DNA of 64,000 bases from Haematococcus lacustris (GCA_030144725.1 JASKMD010000025.1:5257208-5321207), one strand, 5' to 3'. Positions 10,247 to 20,233 are shown, counted from the stretch's first letter. The notes: generated by a model not told the origin, from the letters alone. Program-made: numbers and translations.

Positions 10247-13200
10247 GGGGTGGTGGTTGCTCTGTGTGTCTCCTTAGGAGGGCCACCAACTCTGTGGCTA
10301 GGTTGCGTGTGTGTTGTGGTGTGTGTTGTAACCAAGCGTGTAGGTGTTGGTGTTGTTGTTTAGTCAGAAGACCTACTGTGCGACCCGACTCGTCGTGAGC
10401 CGTTACATGTTGCACTAGGTCGTGCTTGGGCATGTTGGGCTCCCCCGTGTTGAAGCTCATCGCGGGAGTGGTCATGTGGGGGTGTAGTTGCAGAAAGGTT
10501 TCGCATTTGCCCGTTCCAACGATGTCCGTCTGCGGGTTGATGGGGTACGTGTGGAAGGTGGCCTTCGAGTGCAGGTTGGTGCACCGGGGCAGCCAGGTGT
10601 GCGGGTCCGGTAATCCTTGCCGGGTGTGGTCCGGCAGGTTCGCGTCAGGCCTCGCATGTCTTCCCTCTTGTATCGTCCTGTTTTCCTCGTCGTAGATGTT
10701 GCGCTTTGCCATGTAGTCCAGGTGTGCCGTGATGAGCGGCGCCGGTTCGAGAGTGGGGTGCCAGTGTACTCGTATGAGGTCCGAGTGCGCTGACTGACGC
10801 ATGGTCGTCTTGAAGTCATTGCTGCCAAACTTGCATATGGGGCACAACCAGTAGCCTGGTTCCTTGTGTCCTGACAGGAGGGTTTGCTCGAGGCAGGCTG
10901 GGTGGTAGGCCCTCTTGCAGTTGTGGCACGTGGGGCAGTCGCCTCTTGGTAGCCAGCACAGCTCACAAGTGCATACATCTTTAGCCTCTTCCCTACTGAT
11001 GGTCTCTATGTGTGTGGGTGTATAGCCTTCTTTTGCACATAGGTGTAATGCCCATCGTTCTATGACTGTAGGTTTCCAGTGCACCTTGTAGTAGCTTTCC
11101 TTATTGATGCCGTCCCATTGCCAACCGTCTATGTTGGTGATGACCTCCTGGTGGTCGTACATGGCCCCTAGTATGTGCCCTAGGTCCGTGAGCTTGCACC
11201 GGCAGGCTTTGTCCACCTTCCAGCTTGAGAGCCCCGGGAGGTCAAGGCCTGGTATGCGCACGATGTCGGCCGGGATTGTGTGGACATGTCTGCCATCCTT
11301 GTTCCGCTTTGTGCCCGCCTTGGGCCGGGTGGGCTCCGTTGGGTTCGGGGGTGTTGCTCGTTGCTCTCTTTGCAGCAGCCGTGAGCTCGACCTAATGGCC
11401 CCGTGGGCTACGGGCGCCGCTGCTGCCCGCACCGTCGTGTCTGGTTGCGTGGCGTGCTTGACCGCATACGCTTTCATATCCATATAGCGGGTTCTGGTGT
11501 CTGGCACTGCGGGTGTGGGCGCAAGTTCCGTGAGACCCGCGGCCCAGGGTGTGATTTTGCGTTGGTCGGGCGGTAGGGTGAGTGATGTGTTGCGGCTGTC
11601 CCGGATGGTGCGCGTTGCGGTCGCGTCAGGGCATGAGGGCTGGGCCGCCATGGCCGCAAGTTTGTTGAGGGCGATAATGTGTTTCTGCTTGACCTTTTTC
11701 CCGTATTTCGATGTGAGCATGCTACCCGTGATGATGTGTGTGTTGCCCTCGCAGCTGAGCTCAGATGCGTGGGTGATGCCTAGGCTTTTGAGGCAGGTGA
11801 TGCTGGCGCTGACCACATCGTGTGCGTGAGAACTGTTGGCTTGCGTGATGAGGCGGCCGAGTGTGTGGCATTCCTCGGGGTAGAGGGGTAGTCCCCCTTC
11901 CGTGGCTGATAGCCCGGCTAGTGAGGTATAGACTAGTTGCCGTGCCCTGAGGGTATGTTGGAAGAGGGTGAGCATGCGGTGTCCTTGAGTGTTGGCCTGG
12001 GTATTGAGCCATGTGATTTGTTTGTGTAACATGCTCCTTGAGATGTGAGCGTGCGTCACATCTGTGGACTGGAGGCTTTGTGTGAGGGCTGTTGTGTTGC
12101 GAGCGTGGTATTCCTGGGCTGTGGAGCTGATGCCCATGCCTAGTTTCCCGGCGTCTTCTCTGACGATGGCGTTGGGCGTTCCCAGGGGGAGTCTGAGTTT
12201 AAGCTTAACGCATTGATTAATGGACCTGTCGTACAGCTCAAGGTCCCCTGGGGTGCAGGGCACGGCGCAGAAGCTGTAGGCTAGGCTGGGTATGATGGCC
12301 GTGCGAATGATGTGTATGGCCTGTCTAGCGCTAGCAAAGGAGCGTCTGAGTCTCTCTAGTTTTTGGCGTAGCTGGGTTATCATAGCGGTGTGTTGTGGTT
12401 TCCAGTCCAGCGTCATGGTGATGAGCACACCCAGGTAGGTGAAGGGTGAGGTCGGGCGGTGGTATGTGACGGGTTTCCCTTGTAGGCTGACGGTTTGGAG
12501 TTGTTGGCGGGCCCGCTTGTCCGCTTCGGCCGCGTTGCTGCACATGCCTGTTTCGACCGAGTGATGGAGCGCTGCTGTAGCGAGGGTTTTACTGTGTGAG
12601 ATGATGAGGTGACCCCAGTCCGAGAAGGCTGAGAGTTTGTCCGCTTGGCAGCGGAGGTTGCGGAGTGTGTTGCAGAGGATTGCTATGTCGTCGGCATAGT
12701 CAATGCTGCTGACGATGGCACGCTCTCCGCTGTCAGCCGTCGCGGACTTGAATTTATAGCCCCTCGCGCCCACCTGCAGCCAGCGCAGTAGGGGTTCGAT
12801 ATAGATGAGGAACAGGAATGGTGAGAGTGAGTCGCCCTGGATGGTGCCCCGGTCTACGGGTACCGGGTCGGTGGGGCCGTAGGGAGTTCTGAAGCGCGTT
12901 GTAGCGCCCGTGTATAGGTCCTTCACTGCGTCCGTCGCGTCCGTGGGGAAGCCTAGGTCGTGCATGATCCAGAGTAGTTTGTCTTGGCAGGTGGTGTTGA
13001 ACGCACTGGTGAAGTCGACCAGGAGCGCGTAGATATCTGCCTTGGCCAGCTTAGCATCTTCAAGGGCCATGACAAGCATCTGTAGCTGTTGTGTAGTGTT
13101 CCTATGGGAGCGGAACCCTGCTTGGTTCTTGCTGAGCATCCCATTGGCTTCAGCATACTCAGAGAGTATCTTAGTTATGAGGCTGGTCCACAGCTTGTAG

Positions 13201-16200
13201 ACGGTGTTGGCTAGGCCCACTGGCCTGTAGGAGTTAAGGTCCGTTTCTTGCCCTTTGTCTTTGTAGAGCAGGCATGTGTCACTGGTCTTCCACGTGGTTG
13301 GTGTGCAGCCTGTAGCCCACATGATGATGAACAGCTGGTGTATGGTGTCCCTCATCTCCCACGGCATCATCTTGATGATCTCGTTCTCAATGCCGTCTGG
13401 TCCTGGGGCTTTGCCCCCTGACAGCCTACTGAGGCATTCCTGGAAGCCTGCCTTGTCCATGATGGCTGTGTGTAGCCAATGTACGTTTTGGCAGGTGTGC
13501 ATCGTGAAAGGGTCGTCCGCTTTGGCGCGGGCCCACGGGTAGTTTCGAGTCTGCGTGTTTGTGTAGTTGCCAGTTTTGGGGGTCGGCGGCGCCAGCTTCG
13601 TTCCATAGGCCTCGGTAATTATCCGGTTCAGGTCGGCCGGGGCCGTGCATATCTTGTTGGTGATGGGGTCGGCTAGCGCCTGCAGGCCTTTGTGATCGGT
13701 GCGGGACGGGCGTAGGATGTATTTGTTCGCTTTCTTAGGCTGGGTGCTTATTAGTTGTTGCATTCTGACACGGGCTTGGGCAATGGCGAGTGCGGAGTCG
13801 TCGTCGTCTAGCTTGTGAATTTGGTCGCGGTACGAGTTGGTCAGCCGGGCGAGCGCGGCCTGCACGTGGTTTTCGGTTGTGTCGTCGCCCTGGCGCGCTT
13901 GTACCGCCTCCCTTGTTTCCGCATTTGTCGTATCTGTCTCTGGGATGAGTTCATCGATGGTTGGGTGCACGTTGTTTTGCTTGAAAAACACTCTAGCCCT
14001 CCGGCTGAGTTCTCTGGTGGTTTTGAGCTTATTGCCTAGTGCCTGTCTAATCCTACACATGGTCCTGCGTTGGTAGTGTTGGCCTCCCCTTGTTAGGGTC
14101 TTAGTATTGCAAGTCTTAATAGCTGTCGTCCTGCAGGTTTGCAGTAGGGTTGTGAGCATGGTAGCTGCGGTGTCTACAGCTTCCCTGGCTGGGAGGCCTG
14201 CTACCAACGTTAGGCGCTGTGGTTGTTGGGGGTTGGCCTTGTCGATTGTGGTCAGGAAGTGGATAGCATCGGTGTACATGGGAGCGAGGTATGCTGTCAG
14301 GTGTGCATGCAGTTGTGGGGCACCTGAGCTGGGTTGTTGCACTGCCAGGCGGTAGGCTTCCCTGTCCTTATTGGTAATGGGGGTGGTGAGGATGGTGTGG
14401 CTGTGCTTCTGAGGTTTTTGTGGGGTTGCCAGGTCTATGCCCAGTCGGGCTGTACTCAGTGTGGCGGTGAGTGGTCTGTGGTCACTAAGATATGCGTGTG
14501 TGTCGACGTGCGTGCGGTGCTCAGGGCCGTGTCTTGCATCGCGCGTCAGGATGGCGTCGATGCGGCTGTTGCAGTGCGGTTGTTGGTAGGTCCAGGCCCG
14601 GTCGCCGGAGTCAGCTTCGGACAGGCGCATCTCTGTGGCGAACTCCCTCATCATGGTGTCTTGTGTGTATTCGGTGTGTTCGGAGCGATCCTCTGTTTTC
14701 ATCGTGGCGTTGATATCTCCCGCCAAAATGAGTGAGCCGGGCAGGTGCCCAGTGGCTGTTCGTATATACTCTTGCATCTTCTTCCGTAGTGGGAGCGCGT
14801 CGTCGTTGTTCCCGGAGGGCCAGTACGTGGCGACGAGTGTGAGCTCTTCGCTTTGTCGTTGGCGGAGGCTCAGGATGACGCAGCGGGTGTTTACATCCGC
14901 GTCTGTGCACGGTTGTACCATGGTAGCTTGCATCTGGATGGCTAGATCATGTCTGATGCCAATGAGGACTTCGCTGTGGCCTTGGTGGCGGTGGACAGTG
15001 TAGTTGGGCATAACCCTCTTCAGCCAGCCAGAGCTAGGGTTGTTGCTCCTGGGTTGGGTCATGGTTTCAGTAAGGATCAGGATGTCCGGGCTTTGGCTAT
15101 GGACAAGGTTCAGAACTTCGTTTCTAGATCTGTGTAGGCCTCTGACGTTGAAGGTTGTGAGGGTGATGTGTTGCCGGTTGGGGGTGGGTGGCGGTGGGGG
15201 GCTGTGATGTTGGTTCGTACCAAGGTCGATGTCGGGCGTGGATTTAGGTGGCTCGTCTATGGTGGAGACTGGCCCAGTGTTGTGGGCCTTAGCGGTGGGT
15301 TTGCAAAGATATTTGAACATGAGGGTTTGAGTGTGTGTGTCGTTACCGTGTCTCTTGGTGACTCGAACGCGCTTTTTGGCAGCGTCGGTGGCGTTGTCGA
15401 GGGGCGTAGTGGGTCGATGAATACGTGTCGTTGTTTGCGGACGGAGAGTGACCGTGGGTGTGTCCCGGCGCTGTCGCAGCCGGGTAGGCTCGTCGTGTGG
15501 GGGGATGCCCTCTGCTGTCGCCCTGCGCGTGCTATCGGTTATGCAGCTGGTCTCGGCGGTAGTGGTGGTCACGTGCAAGGGGCCAGGGGTCTCTCTTGCC
15601 TCTGTGTGGTCTGTGGTAAGATCTATTGGGTCCAGGTGATCTCGGAAGTGTGCTGCAAGCGCTGACGGGGTGGTGGCCTCCAGTGGGTCCGCTATCCAGA
15701 TCTCCCTCCTAATGAATCTTGTGTGTCTCACGTCGCCTGTGCAGATAGTTAGGATGTTCCCTTGGAGGCTGCTCCAGTCGTCAGGTGTAGAGAGTGGTTT
15801 AGGCACCCGGTTAAATGAGTCCAGTTGGTGCCAACCATGTGGTGTGTGCTTGATGGCAGTAGCGTGTTGGTATGATAGTAAGATGACAGCCTCAGTGCGT
15901 GTTGCGCCGGTGCTTGCAATAGCGTTAGTGATCGTCTCAGGGGTGATACTCTGGGTGGGTAGGTAGGTTGAGGCTGGATGCAGGTACATGTGCATCTCAT
16001 GGTGGTTGCGATGAAGGTAGTGATTCAGTGTGTCAGATGAGAACTTGCCTTTCGCATGGTAGATATGGTCGGTTTTGAGGGTTTGGATTGTGTGCCCTGC
16101 AGCTCGTGCTTCTTGTGCTAAGTGTTGTAGGTGCTCTGCTAGCTGCTTGCAGTGGCTGATGACTGCGTGGTAGTCAATACATTTTTTTCCCATGGCCATG

Positions 16201-18512
16201 TTGAAAGCATGTACTAGGCAGCACTCTTCGTATTGCCTTTCCATGTAGCTGGGGTCTAGGTTACGGGCCGTTACTGCTGTGGCGTTGTGACCGTGTCCTG
16301 TTTGTTCTACATGGCTGATGATGTGATGGATGTCCTTTTCAGCGCACATGCGCATCTGCTCCCGTGAGCGGGTGCTGGGCGTGATGACAAAGAGTTGATG
16401 CATAGTCCGCATAGATGCAGTAGGGATGTGAGAGAGGAGCGTCGGTGTTGTTTCCATGGAGTCCAGTAGGTTCCATGCGCCGTTAATGCACTTCATGGCC
16501 ATGCTATGGCCTGGCTTTTTGCACAAAAATGTGTGTGTACCGTATCGGCCAGCGAGGTTTCCCAGGTTGTCAGCAGACCAGTCACTGGGTTGGTTGAGTT
16601 GGGCAATGCTCTGAACTGCTAGGCCGTAGTGGATACGTAAGTACATCTCAATGACTTCGTCGGAATAGCCGTCAACACCTCTTGCCATTAACCATGCGCC
16701 GCGCTCAAAATGATCAGTAAACTGAAGGAGCCTGTTCTCGTAAAATATGTCTATGTCTTGCATGGTGACCCATTCATGTCCCGCTGCATTATTCAAGGAA
16801 TAAACCTGGCACGCGGAGCTATGTCTGGCCTGCATGTAGTGCTCGTTGGTTGGGCCGGGGTTCGCTTCGACATCCCCCGCGGCTAGCAGTAGCCAGGCCA
16901 TGTAAATGAGGGCAATAGTGGAGTAAACTGTGGTGATGTCGATTAGCCATTGTGTAGCCGTAGCCAGCAAGCAAGAGGGTAGCATGGTATTGTGCACACC
17001 CTGCTTGCTAGTGATGCCTATCTTATAGATAGTGTAGCGATACAACGTTGTGTTGTAGTGGTGGACGATAAGGGAGGCCATAGGCCCACTATGGGTAAAG
17101 TGTCCATGTGTAGTCCAATTCTCCATGCACACGGAGAGACAAAGTAGAGCGTTGTGCCGTGGGGCGCTGCCATCCAGGTATGGGCAGAGGGGGAGGGCTG
17201 ACATAACAATGACACCCTTCCACCTACGCACTCTCTTGATATGTTTGAGCAAACACGCTTTGGATTGGGAGGGGGTGGTAATCTGGGTGCGTTGGGGAGG
17301 GGTACGGAGATGGAGCCCGAGCATGCTAAAGAGAGCTATGGTAATGTGAATGAGGTACGCCTTGCCCCCCACCACTTTGTTCGTATCAGGAGGCAACACG
17401 TCAACATATGGGTGTTCCATGGGGACATCAACGTCATGTATGGGTGGTCCATGGGGTGTCAGCCTGCCATGTAGCTGCTCACATGGCTGCTCATCCTCCG
17501 CTCCATTGGTGTGGGCATGGGGGGACCTGGAGCGGGGCGGCATGCCAGCGTGTGGTGCATACACAACTACTCCTGGCAGCATGCTGGGTTGTGCACACGG
17601 CTGCTTATCCTCTGTCTCGTTGGTGTAGGCATGGGGGTACCTGGTGCGGGGCAGCATGCCAGCGTGTGGCGCATGCATGGCTGGCCCTGGCAGCGTGCTG
17701 GGCTGTTCACACAGCTGCTCGTCCTCCGTCTCTTTAGTGTTGGCATGGGGGTACCTGGTGCATGGCAGCGGGTCAACATGTGGTGTATACTTGGCTGGTC
17801 CTCCTGGCTTGTTGGTGTGGGCATAGGAATACCTGGTGCAGGGCAGCAGGCCAGCATGTGTGGGTCTGTGTTGCATGTCAGTGGTGTTAAGCTGTACGCC
17901 TCGAGTGTGTTCTCTTGGCATAACTGCATCGCATGGGTATGTTCCCAGCTGGGCATTGTGGCTCTGGGTATGTTCCCATTGCCAAACGCATAGGTGTGTT
18001 CCAAACGTGTCTAGATGCCACAGGGTATGTTCCCGGGGCAGATTGGCTTCGCATGGGTATGTTCCCAGCTTGGCAGTGTGGCTCTGGGTATGTTCCCATT
18101 GCCAAACGCATGGGTGTGTTCCCAGCGTGTCTAGATGCCACAGGGTATGTTCCCTGGGCAGATTAGCTTCGCATGGGTATGTTCCCAGCTTGGCAAGGGC
18201 AAGGACATTGCTGAGTGAATGAGCGTTGTTGTAGGCCTCTTGACGTGTGCAAAACCGTGTCTTGCAGTCACCAGATTGATTGTTGTACCTGGGTTGACTA
18301 GCAGAGGGAACGTTAATTGTTCGAGTGGTGCAACTGTCCTGCCGGCTAGCTGCAGTCGTACTCTGCTGCTTGTCGGTATCGCAAAGCGCGAGCCGACTAA
18401 TGAAAAGCAGACAGAGCCAGCAATGCAGACCCAGCAGGAAGGGCTTGGCCCTATTGTGCTTACCCGGTCTCGGGCTGGTATCCAGTGCCACCGCGGAGTT
18501 GGAGTTCGCCAT
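10167..18512 (-). CDS. LINE polyprotein, N-terminal part (2A, proteases, APE, RT, PHD)
   Basis: 2781 codons from ATG 18512. Approximate positions: residues 1-545 carry tandem repeats and hydrophobic stretches. GDVEANPGP (2A) is at 546-554. Module 1 has SACQVYSLNN and GHSMAMKCINGAWNLLDS (about 567-685); module 2 has ECCLVHAFNMAMG and QHATAIKHTPHGWHQLDS (about 759-890); both have the Cys...His...Asp/Asn layout of Josephin/C39-like cysteine peptidases. The EEP endonuclease spans about 1115-1345 (FNVRGLH, LTET, AGDINA, LSDHRPL). RT spans about 1690-2000 (GGKAPGPDG, NSYRPVGL, NQAGFRSHR, TIQGDSLSPFLF, YADD at 12687-12698). A PHD-like C4HC3 finger starts near 2515 (CTCELC, CPTCHNC, HPAC, CPIC). The frame stops at 10167 and the rest of the element continues in other frames, so this copy is probably defective. 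Confidence 0.9.
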   Translation of the reverse strand: MANSNSAVALDTSPRPGKHNRAKPFLLGLHCWLCLLFISRLALCDTDKQQSTTAASRQDSCTTRTINVPSASQPRYNNQSGDCKTRFCTRQEAYNNAHSLSNVLALAKLGTYPCEANLPREHTLWHLDTLGTHPCVWQWEHTQSHTAKLGTYPCEANLPREHTLWHLDTFGTHLCVWQWEHTQSHNAQLGTYPCDAVMPREHTRGVQLNTTDMQHRPTHAGLLPCTRYSYAHTNKPGGPAKYTPHVDPLPCTRYPHANTKETEDEQLCEQPSTLPGPAMHAPHAGMLPRTRYPHAYTNETEDKQPCAQPSMLPGVVVYAPHAGMPPRSRSPHAHTNGAEDEQPCEQLHGRLTPHGPPIHDVDVPMEHPYVDVLPPDTNKVVGGKAYLIHITIALFSMLGLHLRTPPQRTQITTPSQSKACLLKHIKRVRRWKGVIVMSALPLCPYLDGSAPRHNALLCLSVCMENWTTHGHFTHSGPMASLIVHHYNTTLYRYTIYKIGITSKQGVHNTMLPSCLLATATQWLIDITTVYSTIALIYMAWLLLAAGDVEANPGPTNEHYMQARHSSACQVYSLNNAAGHEWVTMQDIDIFYENRLLQFTDHFERGAWLMARGVDGYSDEVIEMYLRIHYGLAVQSIAQLNQPSDWSADNLGNLAGRYGTHTFLCKKPGHSMAMKCINGAWNLLDSMETTPTLLSHIPTASMRTMHQLFVITPSTRSREQMRMCAEKDIHHIISHVEQTGHGHNATAVTARNLDPSYMERQYEECCLVHAFNMAMGKKCIDYHAVISHCKQLAEHLQHLAQEARAAGHTIQTLKTDHIYHAKGKFSSDTLNHYLHRNHHEMHMYLHPASTYLPTQSITPETITNAIASTGATRTEAVILLSYQHATAIKHTPHGWHQLDSFNRVPKPLSTPDDWSSLQGNILTICTGDVRHTRFIRREIWIADPLEATTPSALAAHFRDHLDPIDLTTDHTEARETPGPLHVTTTTAETSCITDSTRRATAEGIPPHDEPTRLRQRRDTPTVTLRPQTTTRIHRPTTPLDNATDAAKKRVRVTKRHGNDTHTQTLMFKYLCKPTAKAHNTGPVSTIDEPPKSTPDIDLGTNQHHSPPPPPTPNRQHITLTTFNVRGLHRSRNEVLNLVHSQSPDILILTETMTQPRSNNPSSGWLKRVMPNYTVHRHQGHSEVLIGIRHDLAIQMQATMVQPCTDADVNTRCVILSLRQRQSEELTLVATYWPSGNNDDALPLRKKMQEYIRTATGHLPGSLILAGDINATMKTEDRSEHTEYTQDTMMREFATEMRLSEADSGDRAWTYQQPHCNSRIDAILTRDARHGPEHRTHVDTHAYLSDHRPLTATLSTARLGIDLATPQKPQKHSHTILTTPITNKDREAYRLAVQQPSSGAPQLHAHLTAYLAPMYTDAIHFLTTIDKANPQQPQRLTLVAGLPAREAVDTAATMLTTLLQTCRTTAIKTCNTKTLTRGGQHYQRRTMCRIRQALGNKLKTTRELSRRARVFFKQNNVHPTIDELIPETDTTNAETREAVQARQGDDTTENHVQAALARLTNSYRDQIHKLDDDDSALAIAQARVRMQQLISTQPKKANKYILRPSRTDHKGLQALADPITNKICTAPADLNRIITEAYGTKLAPPTPKTGNYTNTQTRNYPWARAKADDPFTMHTCQNVHWLHTAIMDKAGFQECLSRLSGGKAPGPDGIENEIIKMMPWEMRDTIHQLFIIMWATGCTPTTWKTSDTCLLYKDKGQETDLNSYRPVGLANTVYKLWTSLITKILSEYAEANGMLSKNQAGFRSHRNTTQQLQMLVMALEDAKLAKADIYALLVDFTSAFNTTCQDKLLWIMHDLGFPTDATDAVKDLYTGATTRFRTPYGPTDPVPVDRGTIQGDSLSPFLFLIYIEPLLRWLQVGARGYKFKSATADSGERAIVSSIDYADDIAILCNTLRNLRCQADKLSAFSDWGHLIISHSKTLATAALHHSVETGMCSNAAEADKRARQQLQTVSLQGKPVTYHRPTSPFTYLGVLITMTLDWKPQHTAMITQLRQKLERLRRSFASARQAIHIIRTAIIPSLAYSFCAVPCTPGDLELYDRSINQCVKLKLRLPLGTPNAIVREDAGKLGMGISSTAQEYHARNTTALTQSLQSTDVTHAHISRSMLHKQITWLNTQANTQGHRMLTLFQHTLRARQLVYTSLAGLSATEGGLPLYPEECHTLGRLITQANSSHAHDVVSASITCLKSLGITHASELSCEGNTHIITGSMLTSKYGKKVKQKHIIALNKLAAMAAQPSCPDATATRTIRDSRNTSLTLPPDQRKITPWAAGLTELAPTPAVPDTRTRYMDMKAYAVKHATQPDTTVRAAAAPVAHGAIRSSSRLLQREQRATPPNPTEPTRPKAGTKRNKDGRHVHTIPADIVRIPGLDLPGLSSWKVDKACRCKLTDLGHILGAMYDHQEVITNIDGWQWDGINKESYYKVHWKPTVIERWALHLCAKEGYTPTHIETISREEAKDVCTCELCWLPRGDCPTCHNCKRAYHPACLEQTLLSGHKEPGYWLCPICKFGSNDFKTTMRQSAHSDLIRVHWHPTLEPAPLITAHLDYMAKRNIYDEENRTIQEGRHARPDANLPDHTRQGLPDPHTWLPRCTNLHSKATFHTYPINPQTDIVGTGKCETFLQLHPHMTTPAMSFNTGEPNMPKHDLVQHVTAHDESGRTVGLLTKQQHQHLHAWLQHTPQHTRNLATELVALLRRHTEQPPPHESGTRQSPCHSTHHTQLSKYRPKVG
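16851..16877 (-). other. 2A ribosome-skipping peptide in the LINE polyprotein
   Basis: The minus strand encodes GDVEANPGP, an exact match to the D(V/I)ExNPGP consensus, preceded by the hydrophobic WLLLAA. 2A peptides make the ribosome skip the Gly-Pro bond, here releasing about 553 N-terminal residues from the enzyme part that starts at Pro. Confidence 0.9.
17470..18195 (-). repeat. Two in-frame tandem arrays near the LINE N-terminus
   Basis: 17931-18195 has a 120-bp (40 codon) period: GCATGGGTATGTTCCCAGC recurs at 17931, 18051 and 18171, encoding LGTYPCEANLPREHT-like units. 17513-17860 has a looser period of about 114-117 bp (GGCATGGGGGTACCTGG), encoding PRTRYPHAYTNETEDKQPC-like units. Both lie upstream of the 2A site, so the skipped N-terminal product is mostly repeats. 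Confidence 0.8.
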
Positions 18513-18618
18513 CTGTCGACTTGGTTATGTATCGGCCTGTTTTCGTACGCTCGTTCCAGTGATGTGCTTGTAAGAAGGAGATTGCGCTTGTATGTGTCTC
18601 AGAAAACTCGTTCAGTCT

Positions 18619-19118
18619 NNNNNNNNNNNNNNNNNNNNNNNNNNNNNNNNNNNNNNNNNNNNNNNNNNNNNNNNNNNNNNNNNNNNNNNNNNNNNNNNNN
18701 NNNNNNNNNNNNNNNNNNNNNNNNNNNNNNNNNNNNNNNNNNNNNNNNNNNNNNNNNNNNNNNNNNNNNNNNNNNNNNNNNNNNNNNNNNNNNNNNNNNN
18801 NNNNNNNNNNNNNNNNNNNNNNNNNNNNNNNNNNNNNNNNNNNNNNNNNNNNNNNNNNNNNNNNNNNNNNNNNNNNNNNNNNNNNNNNNNNNNNNNNNNN
18901 NNNNNNNNNNNNNNNNNNNNNNNNNNNNNNNNNNNNNNNNNNNNNNNNNNNNNNNNNNNNNNNNNNNNNNNNNNNNNNNNNNNNNNNNNNNNNNNNNNNN
19001 NNNNNNNNNNNNNNNNNNNNNNNNNNNNNNNNNNNNNNNNNNNNNNNNNNNNNNNNNNNNNNNNNNNNNNNNNNNNNNNNNNNNNNNNNNNNNNNNNNNN
19101 NNNNNNNNNNNNNNNNNN
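18619..19118. other. Assembly gap, 500 N
   Basis: Exactly 500 unknown bases, the usual placeholder for a gap of unknown length. It interrupts the LINE 5' region on the left and the palindrome array on the right. Confidence 1.
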
Positions 19119-19610
19119 GTTAAGTCTGTGCAGATGCATAAAAGGCGACATCTGTGCAGATGCCGGTTATAATTTAAGGACGACATCTGTGCAGATGCTA
19201 ATAAAGGCGACATCTGTGCAGATGTCGGTAATTAAATCTGTGCAGATGCATAAAAAGGCGACATCTGTGCAGATGCCGGTTATAATTTAAGGACGACATC
19301 TGTGCAGATGCTAATAAAGGCGACATCTGTGCAGATGTCGGTAATTAAATCTGTGCAGATGCATAAAAAGGCGACATCTGTGCAGATGCCGGTTATAATT
19401 GAAGGACGACATCTGTGCAGATGCTAATAAAGGCGACATCTGTGCAGATGTCGGTAATTAAATCTGTGCAGATGCATAAAAAGGCGACATCTGTGCAGAT
19501 GCCGGTTATAATTCTAGGACGACATCTGTGCAGATGCCGACAATGTCGACATCTGCACAGATGAATACCTCGACATCTGCACAGATGCCAAGTAGTGCAG
19601 CTGTGCACAT
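19119..19610. repeat. 113-bp tandem repeat built from CATCTGTGCAGATG palindromes
   Basis: About 3.7 copies of a 113-bp unit (ATTAAATCTGTGCAGATGC at 19231, 19344 and 19457). Each unit holds four copies of the interrupted palindrome (full form GACATCTGTGCAGATGTC). After 19530 copies in the opposite sense (CATCTGCACAGATG) appear. No coding potential. Confidence 0.9.
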
Positions 19611-20233
19611 GAAGAAAATGCTTGCATAAAGGTTACGCAAAGGCACCGCGAAGGAAGCAAAGTCACCGCGAAGGAATCAAGACTCTTCCATTATTCAACA
19701 ATCTGTGTGATATCTGCATGAAGTTTTCGCAAAGGTGGCGCGAAGGAAGCCAAGGAACCGCGAAGGAGCCTAGATTGCCCCACATAGCAGCAATGAGCAG
19801 CCAGGAGCAGCCAACAAAAATCTTCGCCAAAAGGCTAGCTACGAGCCAGCCAGCCGCTTAGGCGACCAGATGCCATCAGGTTAAGCGATAGGATCAAGAT
19901 ATAGCGACAGAAAACGGAAGGAGGTGCAGCGATGCAGCGACACAGCGATGCAAAGATGCGGCAAATGCATGAGGTGCAACTAGGACACGTAGCCCGAAGC
20001 CTGTGAGACGGAGCGGAAGAGGAGTGGAGGAGCCCGGAGGCGGTCAGGAGCCATGCATGAGACGAAGCTGGGTGCACTTGAAACAAAGTTGGGTGCACCC
20101 ACACAAACCCCACCCTAGCGAATGGTGAGTACCTTATCTTGCAGTCATGTGGCTCCAAGTACCTTGCCTAGACTATTTGCCAACCACTGAATTGTTGCAG
20201 GTTCAATGGTCCCAACCTCCCCTTCCCTACACC
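19611..20233. other. No gene seen; short CGCGAAGGA-type repeats
   Basis: 19625-19775 carries degenerate repeats of AAGGCACCGCGAAGGAAGC. The remainder lacks a credible frame. It lies between two arrays of the same palindrome and may be the interior of one element. Confidence 0.4.

Larger units (their letters stand above)
8001..18618 (-). mobile_element. Dualen/RandI-type LINE with dual endonucleases
   Basis: A minus-strand non-LTR retrotransposon of more than 10.6 kb. From the N-terminus: tandem-repeat region, 2A peptide, two Josephin-like modules, APE/EEP endonuclease, RT, PHD finger, then RNase H, CCHC knuckle and a PD-(D/E)XK restriction-like endonuclease. APE plus RLE in one element is the mark of Dualen/RandI, described from Chlamydomonas. 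The 3' UTR is only about 110 bp and ends in a (TTC)n tail (plus strand 8001-8026) abutting the minisatellite. The 5' end runs into the gap at 18619, so 5' UTR and target duplication are not visible. Confidence 0.9.

Noticed and set aside
19119..19610. CRISPR array
   Set aside because: Regular spacing comes from a 113-bp tandem repeat with near-identical 'spacers'; the setting is eukaryotic and no cas-like gene is present.
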